Part shown: positions 25,617 to 34,400 of the stretch, piece by piece
Layout of the letters: each line of letters begins with the position of its first letter
Position numbering within the stretch: the stretch's first letter is position 1
Position numbers and translations under genes: made by a program
The notes under the pieces: generated by a model
The model's input: the letters and a program-made list of their open reading frames with translations, nothing else
Databases searched by the model: none
Told to the model about the DNA's origin: nothing
Source: Olivibacter jilunii
GTDB lineage: Bacteria; Bacteroidota; Bacteroidia; Sphingobacteriales; Sphingobacteriaceae
Assembly (NCBI RefSeq): GCF_900607235.1
Contig: NZ_LR027859.1
Coordinates: forward strand, 1 to 64,000
Length of the DNA: 64,000 bases
Reading direction: 5' to 3'

Positions 25617-26123
25617 ATGAAAAAGTTCATGTTAGTATTGTCCGTAATCACTTTAAATGCCTGTAACAATACGGCTAAAAACGAAAAAGCAATAGAAAAT
25701 CATTATCCCGAAACGGAGAGAGCAACTATTCGGGCTGAAAACAGAAATGAAGAAGTCATTACCATTAATGGTGACGATGATATGAAATTCGACAAAACCG
25801 AACTCAAGGCCAAAGAGGGTCAAACCGTAAAGCTTATGCTGAAACATGTTGGTAAAGCACCTGTTGGAGCCATGGGGCATAATGTTGTCATACTTGCACA
25901 AGGCACAGACTTCAATGCTTTTGCCAATGCAGCGATAGATGCCAAGGACAATGACTATATTCCAAAGAGAATGGAAAATGCAGTAATCGCTAAAACCAAT
26001 ATAATTGGCGGCGGGCAAATTACTGAAATTACCTTTATCGCTCCAGCAAAAGGCTCATATGATTTCCTGTGTTCATTTCCAGGTCACTGTATCTATATGA
26101 AAGGGAAGTTCATTGTAGCGTAA
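25617..26123 (+). CDS. Azurin-like blue copper lipoprotein
   Basis: 168 aa. A short hydrophobic signal with a lipobox-like TLNACNN suggests a lipid anchor. The mature domain is a cupredoxin of the azurin type: MKFDKTELKAKEGQTVKLML, MGHNVVIL (first His ligand) and FLCSFPGHCIYMKGKF (Cys, His and Met ligands); KSGSYDFLCSFPGH-type ends are diagnostic. It carries single electrons in the periplasm or may bind copper as a buffer. It follows the 53-aa gene by 6 bp under copper box b. Confidence 0.92.
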   Translation: MKKFMLVLSVITLNACNNTAKNEKAIENHYPETERATIRAENRNEEVITINGDDDMKFDKTELKAKEGQTVKLMLKHVGKAPVGAMGHNVVILAQGTDFNAFANAAIDAKDNDYIPKRMENAVIAKTNIIGGGQITEITFIAPAKGSYDFLCSFPGHCIYMKGKFIVA

Positions 26124-26142
26124 CTCAGCATCTCGAAATCAG

Positions 26143-26205
26143 TAAAAATCATAAATCTTACATGGAATAACATAATAATAGCCACCGTTTGATACGGAAA
26201 TTTGT
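26143..26205 (+). promoter_or_regulatory. Copper-box promoter of the HMA gene (site c)
   Basis: AGTAAAAATCATAAAT begins at 26142; ATAACATAA at 26168-26176; -7 element GAAATTTG with TTTG at 26202-26205, 59 bp after the box G. The ATG of the HMA gene is at 26227, 21 bp downstream. Confidence 0.72.
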
Positions 26206-26226
26206 AACATAAAAAACAAGTTCAAA

Positions 26227-26472
26227 ATGAAAAATGTAGAATTAAGCATACCAGATATGCAAAGTGCACATTGCCAATCAAGAGTAAACAATGCTATCAA
26301 TGCTATTGCTGGTGTCAAAATCGAAAGATTGGAAGCAGGAAAACTTGCAGTTTCAGTTGAAAGTGACGAAATAAAAGAAGAGATGGTAGCGGTTATTGAA
26401 AAAGCAGGTTACAAAGTAGAGGGTAACGACAACGGAAAAACTTCGACTTGTTCAACGGGATGCTGTGACTAG
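26227..26472 (+). CDS. HMA-fold metallochaperone-like protein with SAHC site and Cys-rich tail
   Basis: 81 aa. The first 65 residues follow the HMA fold (MKNVELSIPDMQSAHC, AINAIAGVKIERLEAGKLAV, EEMVAVIEKAGYKVEG), but the CxxC loop is MQSAHC, so only one of the two cysteines is present, preceded by His. The tail STCSTGCCD supplies three more cysteines. The same SxHC variant is seen in the first HMA domain of CopA at 22447. Probably a cytosolic copper chaperone or sensor-like partner. It has its own copper-box promoter and terminator. Confidence 0.82.
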   Translation: MKNVELSIPDMQSAHCQSRVNNAINAIAGVKIERLEAGKLAVSVESDEIKEEMVAVIEKAGYKVEGNDNGKTSTCSTGCCD

Positions 26473-26482
26473 TTTTTTTGGC

Positions 26483-26524
26483 AAATCTCGGGGAGATATT
26501 TTAGTACATCTCCGGGATTTTACC
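26483..26524 (+). terminator. Terminator after the HMA gene
   Basis: GGAGAT pairs with ATCTCC and the outer AAATCTC with GGGATTT, leaving a small G bulge; the stem is followed by a short T-run. It lies 11 bp past the stop. Confidence 0.7.
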
Positions 26525-26578
26525 AAACCGCCTCTAAAGTATAAAACTGTAAAAATCTTGGTCTATAAGTAAAAAGGT

Positions 26579-26995
26579 ATGTTATTTAATCAAAATTCAG
26601 GCGATTGTTCGGATATCATGACAAAGGTTTGCAATATAGCAGACCAGCATATTCAGAACCTATTGTATACAGGAACATCTGCACCATTCAACGTACAGCT
26701 TACAAAGGAACTAAAAACGGATTATAAACAATTGAACAAGATGTTCCTCATCAACTGCAATATGAGCCTCGAAATTATTTTCGTAATGCGGATCGTTGAA
26801 AAGGTAAAAGAAATGCTTGTATACACCGAGCAGTCTATATCGCAAATTGCAAAAGCATTAAGCTATAGAAAACCAACAAAACTATCTGAGCAATTGATGA
26901 CCTATACAGGATTAACATCTGCCCATTTCAAACAGATAAGAAGAAACAAGCTGGAAATCATCAGAAAACGGCAGGAAAGCCAAAACGAATTATAA
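26579..26995 (+). CDS. AraC-type HTH protein without the CxxC domain
   Basis: 138 aa. The C-terminal half matches the DNA-binding domain of the three CxxC-AraC regulators (IVEKVKEMLVYTEQSISQIA, KLSEQLMTYTGLTSAHFKQI), but the N-terminal metal domain is absent and replaced by a short unrelated stretch. The second HTH (ALSYRKPTKLSEQL) is less regular than in its relatives. It could be a dominant-negative or constitutive form, or a decaying duplicate. A degenerate box-like GTAAAAATC lies just upstream, with no -7 element at the required distance. Confidence 0.75.
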   Translation: MLFNQNSGDCSDIMTKVCNIADQHIQNLLYTGTSAPFNVQLTKELKTDYKQLNKMFLINCNMSLEIIFVMRIVEKVKEMLVYTEQSISQIAKALSYRKPTKLSEQLMTYTGLTSAHFKQIRRNKLEIIRKRQESQNEL

Positions 26996-27033
26996 TTATC
27001 AGACCAGCAACCTTCTATATAAAGGGCTCTATT

Positions 27034-27069
27034 AACCTCTCTTTGCGTAAAAGCGGAGGTTTTCTTTTT
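27034..27069 (+). terminator. Terminator after the short AraC gene
   Basis: AACCTC (27034-27039) pairs with GAGGTT (27056-27061), with an inner CTTT/AAAG pairing, then TTCTTTTTA. It ends 27 bp before the reductase ATG. Confidence 0.75.
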
Positions 27070-27095
27070 ATAGGTAGCGTAAGAACAACTTGGGA

Positions 27096-28166
27096 ATGAA
27101 GAAATACACCTGGCGAACACATAAAATTATAAAGGAAACTAAAGACGCGATTACTATATGCTTTGATCCAGGGCATCAGAAATTTGCCTATTTGCCTGGT
27201 CAATATCTTAACATCAGAATTAGCTTAAACGGAGAACTGTTGATACGCTCGTATTCGTTTTGCTCTAAGCCATCTGATGAATTTCCTGCTATTACCATTA
27301 AAAGGGTTATTGGCGGAAAGATGAGCAATTTTATTTTAGACAATGCAGCAGATATCGAAACCTGGGAAATAGAGGCTCCCTTTGGAAATTTTGTATTGGA
27401 TAAGTCAATTGTAGAACAATCCGAAATTGTTCTGTTGGCAGGTGGAAGTGGTATTTCTCCTTTGTTCTCCATGTTAAAAAGCATTGAAAATACAAACCAA
27501 ATTCCTCTGTTAGTCTATAGTAACAAATTGCCACAAGAAACCATTTTTTGGAATGAATTGGAGACAATGCATACAAACGAGAAACTGAACATTTGCTATT
27601 CCTTCACCGACCCTGAATTTATCTCAACAAAAATCAACCACATTGCAGGCAGGTTTTCCTTGCTTGTTCTCAGGTCAGTCATCAAAAGGCTAGTTTCGGC
27701 AGTTAATGATGCCCATTATTACATCTGCGGACCTACTGGGCTAATGGATTTATATAAGGATGCACTCACTGGCTTGAAAATCCCCGAGGAAAATATCCAT
27801 ATGGAATATTTTGATCCAATACAGATAGATGCAAACGATATGGAAACGGACTGTACTACCAAAGATGTTATTGTAAACTATTATGAGGACAACTATGTGA
27901 ACGATGAAATGCAGACTTTTGAATGTACATCACTCATTGAAGTTCAGCCAAGGCAGTCTTTATTAGGGGCGATGAAAGCACACCATATCAAAGTTCCTAG
28001 CTCCTGTAGGAAGGGAACCTGTGGGGCTTGCTGGGCGGTAAAAACAGGCGGTGAAATTCGGATGCTTCATAGTGGTGCATTGACCGAGCAAGATATTGCG
28101 GAGGGAATAATTTTACTATGCCAAAGCTATCCACTGAATGCGGATGTATGCATTACCGTACAGTAA
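27096..28166 (+). CDS. FAD/2Fe-2S oxidoreductase (ferredoxin-reductase type)
   Basis: 356 aa, one-component reductase with three domains. FAD domain: LPGQYLNIRISLNG and RSYSFCS; NAD(P) domain: IVLLAGGSGISPLFSMLKSI and YYICGPTGLMDLY; C-terminal plant-type [2Fe-2S] ferredoxin with ligands in PSSCRKGTCGACWAVKTG and a fourth Cys in ILLCQSYPLNADV. The order FAD-NAD-FeS matches PaaE-type reductases. A TTG two codons upstream also opens the frame; the ATG at 27096 is preferred. Its link to copper is not obvious: it could reduce Cu(II) or feed azurin, both guesses. Confidence 0.9.
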   Translation: MKKYTWRTHKIIKETKDAITICFDPGHQKFAYLPGQYLNIRISLNGELLIRSYSFCSKPSDEFPAITIKRVIGGKMSNFILDNAADIETWEIEAPFGNFVLDKSIVEQSEIVLLAGGSGISPLFSMLKSIENTNQIPLLVYSNKLPQETIFWNELETMHTNEKLNICYSFTDPEFISTKINHIAGRFSLLVLRSVIKRLVSAVNDAHYYICGPTGLMDLYKDALTGLKIPEENIHMEYFDPIQIDANDMETDCTTKDVIVNYYEDNYVNDEMQTFECTSLIEVQPRQSLLGAMKAHHIKVPSSCRKGTCGACWAVKTGGEIRMLHSGALTEQDIAEGIILLCQSYPLNADVCITVQ

Positions 28167-28176
28167 ACATATCCAT

Positions 28177-28443
28177 TCAAAAATCCTCTTTCAGCAAATC
28201 TTTGAGTTTTCGATATTGCACGTACAGATCGGTATACATTGTTTTTAACTTGCCGTTTTCTTCGTTTAAATTTACTAATTCTACGAGAATATCCATTCCT
28301 AAATCCTTGTATTTTTGTCTCAGTTCAAAAATATTTGTGCCGTAAACGCCGTATTTCTCGTAAAGCTCCAGACCGCTTTTCCCAGCGTTGTAGTCTTTCA
28401 GCACTTTTATAACCTGATGTTCATTACTTTTTTTGTTCTTCAT
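28177..28443 (-). CDS. Orphan IS3-type transposase OrfA-like protein
   Basis: 88 aa: HTH (VIKVLKDYNAGKSGLELYEK, GVYGTNIFELRQKY) followed by a leucine-zipper-like coiled coil (LVNLNEENGKLKTMYTDLYV ... LKDLL), the layout of IS3-family OrfA. No OrfB with the DDE catalytic domain follows, and no flanking inverted repeats were recognised, so this is a stranded piece of an insertion sequence or a domesticated HTH protein. It converges with the reductase, 10 bp between stops. Confidence 0.75.
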   Translation of the reverse strand: MKNKKSNEHQVIKVLKDYNAGKSGLELYEKYGVYGTNIFELRQKYKDLGMDILVELVNLNEENGKLKTMYTDLYVQYRKLKDLLKEDF

Positions 28444-28549
28444 TTTTTTAGGATGTTACCTGCTACAAAATTCTATAAGAACAGCAGGAGTAGCTATATA
28501 CTTTTTCCCCTTTATTTTATAATATTTAATGTTGAAATATTGCTTTTCA

Positions 28550-28613
28550 TAAAATTTCACAAATCAAAGCTGGAATATCATAATAATTTACTGGGTTCGA
28601 ATGCTGAATTTTG
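28550..28613 (+). promoter_or_regulatory. Copper-box promoter of the second CxxC-AraC gene (site i)
   Basis: TAAAATTTCACAAATC at 28550 matches the box except at its first two bases; ATATCATAA lies at 28575-28583, fully matching the second element; -7 element AATTTTG with TTTG at 28610-28613, 60 bp after the first box base. The regulator's ATG is at 28650, so this would be autoregulation. Confidence 0.6.
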
Positions 28614-28649
28614 ATCTATGAATAAAGAGATTAAAACGGTCTAGATGTT

Positions 28650-29255
28650 ATGACACTATTGATAAAAGGAATGGTGTGCGATAGATGTATATATGTTCTT
28701 GAACAGGAAATGACAGCTTTGGGTTTTGAGGTTTTAAATATAAAACTGGGAGAGATGGTTTTAAAAGATACAGAAGTGGTTTTACAGAAGTTGGAAGCCA
28801 TCAAAACGATGTTGAAAAGTAATGGTTTTGAACTGATATACAACAAGAACCAAAAGACGATAAATATGATAAAGGAATTAGTGGAAAAAGGTATCAGGAT
28901 GCAACTGGATAGCGGAACGCCTACTAAGTTCACAACCTTAATTAGTAATAAGCTGCACAAGAACTACAATACATTAAGTGCCTTATTTTCTTCGGCTGAG
29001 GGAGTGACGCTTGAAAAATATATCATTCACAGAAAAATTGAAATGGTAAAAGAGTTATTGGTTTATACCGAAATGTCTTTGACCGAAATTGCTCATCGGT
29101 TGGGTTATAGCAGTCAGGCATATCTATCCAACCAGTTGAAAAGATACACGGGCTTTACATCGCGCTATTTTAAACCGATGAAGCAGGAAAAAAAGGATAT
29201 CATCAACATGCGGAGGGATGAAGCACTTAGCTCTGATGGTTCGCGGCCCATATAA
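28650..29255 (+). CDS. AraC-type regulator with N-terminal CxxC metal-site domain, copy 2
   Basis: 201 aa. Same plan as the gene at 21793: LIKGMVCDRCIYVLEQEMTA with the CxxC, LNIKLGEMVLKDTEV, then the double HTH (LSALFSSAEGVTLEKYIIHR, IEMVKELLVYTEMSLTEIAH, YLSNQLKRYTGFTSRYFKPM). The C-terminal tail is longer than in the other copies. The matching copper-box promoter 40 bp upstream suggests positive autoregulation. Copper as the inducer is inferred from the genes around it. Confidence 0.88.
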   Translation: MTLLIKGMVCDRCIYVLEQEMTALGFEVLNIKLGEMVLKDTEVVLQKLEAIKTMLKSNGFELIYNKNQKTINMIKELVEKGIRMQLDSGTPTKFTTLISNKLHKNYNTLSALFSSAEGVTLEKYIIHRKIEMVKELLVYTEMSLTEIAHRLGYSSQAYLSNQLKRYTGFTSRYFKPMKQEKKDIINMRRDEALSSDGSRPI

Positions 29256-29268
29256 GTCATTCAAAAAA

Positions 29269-29332
29269 GTAAATTTCATAACATTTAACCGTCATTTCGT
29301 ATAGCTGCTCCTACGTTACAATCCGACCTTTG
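29269..29332 (+). promoter_or_regulatory. Copper-box promoter (site e)
   Basis: AGTAAATTTCATAACA at 29268; ATTTCGTAT at 29294-29302; -7 element GACCTTTG with TTTG at 29329-29332, 60 bp after the box G. The first ATG frame downstream is the 34-codon frame at 29393; the DUF2652 gene follows at 29630. Confidence 0.68.
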
Positions 29333-29392
29333 CCTTTGCTATTTGAATAGTCAGTTTGAGGGAATAAAGAAGTGTCATAAAATAAACATAAG

Positions 29393-29497
29393 ATGAGAAC
29401 AAGTAAAATAGGTTTGGTATCCCGCTTCCTAATTGGAGCAGGAATAATACAGCGTCTTGAGCAGCAAATGAAAAATCAACGGGCCGGATATGTCTGA
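29393..29497 (+). CDS. Possible 34-aa small protein
   Basis: ATG after a purine-rich AAACATAAG leader, 60 bp downstream of the site-e -7 element. The peptide is basic, with a short hydrophobic part (SRFLIGAGIIQRLEQQM) and no recognisable family. It is the first start codon on the predicted transcript. Support comes from position alone; it may be a non-functional leader. The remaining 29498-29629 shows no other gene. Confidence 0.3.
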   Translation: MRTSKIGLVSRFLIGAGIIQRLEQQMKNQRAGYV

Positions 29498-29629
29498 TAC
29501 AAAATGAATTAAATATAAATTCGCAAAATTCGTAGGGTGATGCGCTAGGTTAAAGCATGTTAAGATTGAACCCAATATGGAGACCCTTAAATACTATTCT
29601 AACTTTTCATCATACTAAAATCCTAAGTC

Positions 29630-30196
29630 ATGGAAGAACAGATTACCCAATATAAAACAGGAATGGTGATGATACCGGACATATCAGGGTTTACTGATTT
29701 TGTCATTAATACCAATATGTTCGTCGGTAGATATATAACTGAAAAACTTCTGAAATCGATTTTGGATAGCAATCGTCTAGCACTAAAGGTTTCTGAAATC
29801 GAGGGTGATGCTATACTGTTTTACAAATACAATAACATCCCCACATTTGATGATGCCATTACCCAGGTTGAAATAATGTACAATAACTTTAAAAAGGAAG
29901 TAGCTCGTTTAGCCCTGCAGTTTGCAATAAAAATTCCGCTATCATTAAAGATTATCCTACACTACGGTTCTTTTTCAAAATACAGTATTGGCAAATTTGA
30001 AAAGCTCTATGGAGTCCCAGTCATTGAAGCACATAACATGCTCAAAAATAGTGTTGCAGGATTTCCTCCTTATGCTCTTTTTTCTGAAGCTTTTTTAAAA
30101 ATAAATTTCGAAATACCTTTCCATTCAATAAATAAATACCATGCCTGTGATAGCTGCAAGTATCTGCCAGACATTGGCTACATACATTATCTTTAG
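29630..30196 (+). CDS. DUF2652 protein (degenerate class III cyclase-like)
   Basis: 188 aa. MVMIPDISGFTDFVINTNMF at the start and VSEIEGDAILFYK are the DUF2652 signature. The fold resembles the class III nucleotide cyclase domain, with D of 'IPDISGFT' and the EGDA block in the metal-binding places, but cyclase activity is not established for the family. The C-terminus ends in HACDSCKYLPDIGY, a CxxC that could bind metal. It lies downstream of copper box e. Confidence 0.82.
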   Translation: MEEQITQYKTGMVMIPDISGFTDFVINTNMFVGRYITEKLLKSILDSNRLALKVSEIEGDAILFYKYNNIPTFDDAITQVEIMYNNFKKEVARLALQFAIKIPLSLKIILHYGSFSKYSIGKFEKLYGVPVIEAHNMLKNSVAGFPPYALFSEAFLKINFEIPFHSINKYHACDSCKYLPDIGYIHYL

Positions 30197-30211
30197 AACG
30201 CAAAAAAACCA

Positions 30212-30274
30212 GTAAATATTACAAATCAAACAAGGAGTTGCGTATTCATACCCCTTAGTGAATGATCAACTTTG
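30212..30274 (+). promoter_or_regulatory. Copper-box promoter of the RND operon (site f)
   Basis: AGTAAATATTACAAAT at 30211; GTTGCGTAT at 30237-30245; -7 element CAACTTTG with TTTG at 30271-30274, 59 bp after the box G. The adaptor gene starts about 100 bp further on, so the leader is longer than at the other sites. Confidence 0.75.
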
Positions 30275-30372
30275 TAGTGTTAATTCAGCATATGAATACT
30301 GTAAAAATTTCAATTATCACGCTATAAAATAATAAAGTTTAATCATTTGTTGCACAATTAAATAATAAGACC

Positions 30373-31455
30373 ATGTTATACAAATATACGAAACTCAGGT
30401 TTGGGGTTTTGATTCTCCTGTTGGGTAATATATTGATTGCCTGTGAGAGCAAGCCTGAAAACGCATTAGAAGAAACGGCGACTGCTCATGACGATGCAGC
30501 CAAATTACCCGTAGATATTATGATCGCAAAAGAAAAAGAGCTTAATCACGATGAAATCGTGGTAGGAACAATGATGCCCTATCGCGAAGTATCCATTGTC
30601 AGCGAATTACCCTTAAAAATCACCCAAGTGGCTTTTAAAGATGGTGGCTACGTGAAACAGGGAACTATACTTTACACATTGAATGATGCCGATATCAGAT
30701 CCCGTTTAAAGGAAATCGAGGCTGCACTGGAACTGGCACAACTGAATAAACAGCGGTTGTACAATCTTCTGAAAACCGAAACCGTAAAACAGCAGGAGTA
30801 CGACGAGGCACTTATGCACTTCCGCTCCTTAGAGGCACGACAGGAATTGCTTCGCGTAGAACTTGACAAGACGGTGATCAAAGCCCCTTTTTCAGGAAAA
30901 ATTGGTATTTCAAAAGTGCATACCGGAGCATATGTAAGGCCTGGTACAGATTTGGTTACCTTGCAAGACCAAAACAGTGTCAAAATCAATTTTTCCATTC
31001 CCGAAAGATACTTGCCATTAATAAGTACTGGAACGAAAGTACGGTTTACTACTGAGCTTTCTGAGCAACAACTTGAGGCTACCGTAGTGGCGACCGAACC
31101 CGGACTTGATGCTTCTGGCAGAAGCCTACAGGTTCAAGCCATGGCTAATAATTCCGATGGAAAATTCCGAGCGGGTCTGTCTGCAAAGATATATTTTGGT
31201 ATCAGTGGCCAAGGTGCTAAAGGCGTAAGCGTACCAACCGAAGCCCTCATGCCCGGTGAGGGTGGGTACAATGCTTTTATTCTAGCCAATGGAAAAGCGA
31301 AACCTGTGGCAGTTACCATAGGTAACCGAACCGAATCAGAAGCTGTTATCACATCTGGTTTAAGCACTGGCGACAGTATCATTATCTCCAATATGCTACG
31401 CATTAGCGAGGGTATGCCAGTAAAAGCCATTATATCAAAAAATAATACGTTATGA
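30373..31455 (+). CDS. RND efflux periplasmic adaptor (membrane fusion lipoprotein)
   Basis: 360 aa lipoprotein: LLLGNILIACESKP gives the lipobox. Then the adaptor fold: barrel-sandwich halves (EVSIVSELPLKITQVAFKDG and KTVIKAPFSGKIGISKVHTG), an alpha-hairpin between (LELAQLNKQRLYNLLKTETV), and a beta-barrel with GKFRAGLSAKIYF. It links the inner-membrane pump to TolC. Its stop overlaps the pump start as ATGA. No metal-specific His/Met cluster is seen, so this may be a multidrug type rather than CusB. Confidence 0.93.
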   Translation: MLYKYTKLRFGVLILLLGNILIACESKPENALEETATAHDDAAKLPVDIMIAKEKELNHDEIVVGTMMPYREVSIVSELPLKITQVAFKDGGYVKQGTILYTLNDADIRSRLKEIEAALELAQLNKQRLYNLLKTETVKQQEYDEALMHFRSLEARQELLRVELDKTVIKAPFSGKIGISKVHTGAYVRPGTDLVTLQDQNSVKINFSIPERYLPLISTGTKVRFTTELSEQQLEATVVATEPGLDASGRSLQVQAMANNSDGKFRAGLSAKIYFGISGQGAKGVSVPTEALMPGEGGYNAFILANGKAKPVAVTIGNRTESEAVITSGLSTGDSIIISNMLRISEGMPVKAIISKNNTL

Positions 31456-34400
31456 GTATATCGTCACTAAGTATAAAAAAACCAGTATTGGCAGGAGTAT
31501 TCTCTCTTTTGCTGGTTATATTGGGTATCATAGGATGGAAACAATTGGGAGTGCGAGAATTTCCATTGACAGAACCGCCGGTTATTTCTGTTATCACGTT
31601 TTACCCCGGAGCAAGCCCTGATGTAATTGCCTCCAAACTTACAAGACCAATGGAAGAATCCATTGCTGAAGCAAGCGGTATCCGTACAATTTCTTCCGAA
31701 TCACGGGAACAGGTAAGCGTTATTTCAATAGAATTTAATCGCGACACCGATATTGAAGACGCCTTGAATGACGTTAGAGATAAGGTGGCCAAATCCCGTA
31801 AGCAACTTCCAGCTGATGTGGACCCACCGATTGTTCAGAAGGCATCTTCGGCGGATAATCTGGTTGCCTTTCTTGAAGTTGAAAGTGATACCAAGGACAT
31901 CAAAGAAGTAAGTCATATTGCATCAACCGTCATCAAAGACAGAATGCAGTCTATTCCTGGCATTAACAACGTAGCTATCGTAGGCGAGCATAAATATGCC
32001 ATGCGGCTCCGATTTGACCCCGTAAAACTAGCGACTTATAAACTTACGCCTGAAGATATCAGACAAGCTCTACTCAGGGAAAATATTGACCTTCCGGCCG
32101 GCCGGATAGACGGCGAGAATAGTGAGCTAAGCATACGGACACTTGGTCGGCTTACAACCGCAGAAGAGTTTAATGAAATGCTGATAAAGCAAACCGGCAA
32201 TACGGTAATTAAATTGAAAGATGTTGGAACTGCGGAGCTTGGTGAAATGAATGAGCGTACAGCCATCATCAATGAAACCGGAAACTTGAACCGTATCGGC
32301 GTAGGGGTGGCCATCCAGATTCAACGGGATGCCAATGCCATTGAGGTAGTGGATGAGTTTTACAGACGCCTAGAACAACTGCGAAAGGATATCCCAACGG
32401 ACTATCGTCTGATCGTCGGTTTTGACTTTACACGCTCCGTTCGCGAATCCATTAAGGAAGTAGAAGAAACATTATTTATTGCATTCGGATTAGTCGTGCT
32501 GATTATCTTCCTTTTCCTCCGTGACTGGCGTTCCACTATTATTCCTGTGCTGGCGATTCCTGTTTCGATCTTGTCTGCATTTTTTATTATGTATATAGCT
32601 GGATTCTCCATCAACGTCCTCACTCTTTTAGGATTAGTGCTGGCAATTGGGCTGGTGGTGGATGATGCTATTGTAGTGCTGGAGAATATCTATAAAAAAA
32701 TAGAAGAAGGCATGACACCTATTCAGGCAGCATTTAAAGGGTCTAAGGAAATTTACTTTGCGGTTATTTCTACGACTATTACCTTAGCTGCCGTATTCTT
32801 GCCTATCGTATTCATGGGCGGTATCAGCGGTCAGCTTTTCCTGGAATTTGCTATCGTTGTGTCTGGTTCTGTATTGGTTTCAGCCTTTGTAGCGCTAACG
32901 CTTACACCTATGCTGAGTGCTTATTTCCTAAAAAAGAAAGAGGGACCGGGATGGTTCTACCGGGTCACAGAGCCATTCTTTGTTCGATTGAATAACGGAT
33001 ATGCCCATCTACTTAAGAATTTTATGCGGGTCAGATGGTTGGCCTGGGTCTTTCTGATAGCCACTACGGGGCTCATCTATTTCGTAGGGAAGCAATTACC
33101 ATCAGAACTGGCTCCTGTAGAAGACCGTTCGAATATGAACTTAATTGCCATTGCTCCCGAAGGCGTTTCCTTCGATTACATGAAAAGAAACATGATGGAG
33201 GTAGGTAAATACGTAAACGATTCTACTGATGGATTGTACCAGACCTACTCGATGGTGGCCATTTCGTTCATTCCGGCCCCAGCACCTGTCAATATTGCCG
33301 TACAAAGTATCTACCTGAAAGATCCTAAAGAAAGAAAAGCTTCCATACAGGACCTGTATAATCAATATGGAGCAGCATCGGGCAATTTCAGGGGATTTCT
33401 TTTATTTCCTTACTTGCCGCCTACAATCGGTACACGATATGGTGGTGGTATGCCCGTACAGTTTGTATTACAGGCACAAAATCTGGACAGTCTGACTTCC
33501 GTACTTCCAAAATTTTTGGGAGCGGTACGTCAGAGTAAAAAACTTATGTTTGCAGATGCTGACCTAAAGATCAATAAGCCCGAGGTGAAAATCAGCATAG
33601 ACCGTGAAAAGGCCGCCCTAATGGGTGTTTCCATAGAGGAGGTAGCCCGTACGCTACAGCTTTCTCTCTCCGGGCAGCGATATGGATATTTCCTCCGTAA
33701 CGATCGTCAATATGAAGTGATCGGACAATTGTCTCGTTCGCATAGGAATAACATCAAAGACCTTAATGCTGTCTATGTCCATTCCACAACAGGCCAGATC
33801 ATCCCCTTAAGCAACCTCATCACAACAGAGGAAGCGGTAAGTCCTGCAGCCATTTACCGGTACGATCAATACACATCTGCCACCATATCAGCTGCACCCG
33901 CACCCGGCGTTAGCCTTGCCGAAGCCATACAGGAAATTGAAGAAATAAAAGCCGATGTGCTGGGAGAAAACTTTAAGACTTCATTGGCTGGACAATCACG
34001 CGACTACACCGAAAGCCAAGGCAATATCACTTTTACCCTTATATTGGCGCTGGTGCTTATTTATATGATACTTGCGGCACAATTTGAAAGCCTGCGCGAC
34101 CCGCTTACCATTATGCTTACCGTGCCAATGGCAGTAACAGGCGCAGTCCTCAGTTTGCACTGGTTTGGCCAGAGCCTAAACGTATTCAGCCAGATCGGAA
34201 TTATTACCTTGGTAGGCCTGATCACAAAGAATGGAATTTTGATTGTAGAATTCGCTAATCATCTAAAAGATACCGGATTATCTAAGCTTGATGCGGCTAT
34301 AACAGCTGCCGAACAACGTTTCCGTCCCATCTTGATGACATCGCTTGCGATGATATTTGGGGCATTGCCGATCGCCCTTACTGTCAACAGTCGCCAGTCT

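Noticed and set aside
26549-26580. A further GTAAAAATC copper-box-like sequence before the short AraC gene
   Set aside because: It lacks the second half of the box and no TTTG -7 element lies 59-60 bp downstream.
30301-30350. GTAAAAATTTCAATTATCAC upstream of the RND adaptor
   Set aside because: The nearest TTTG is only 45 bp away and the ATWWCRTAW element is missing; the site at 30211 fits instead.
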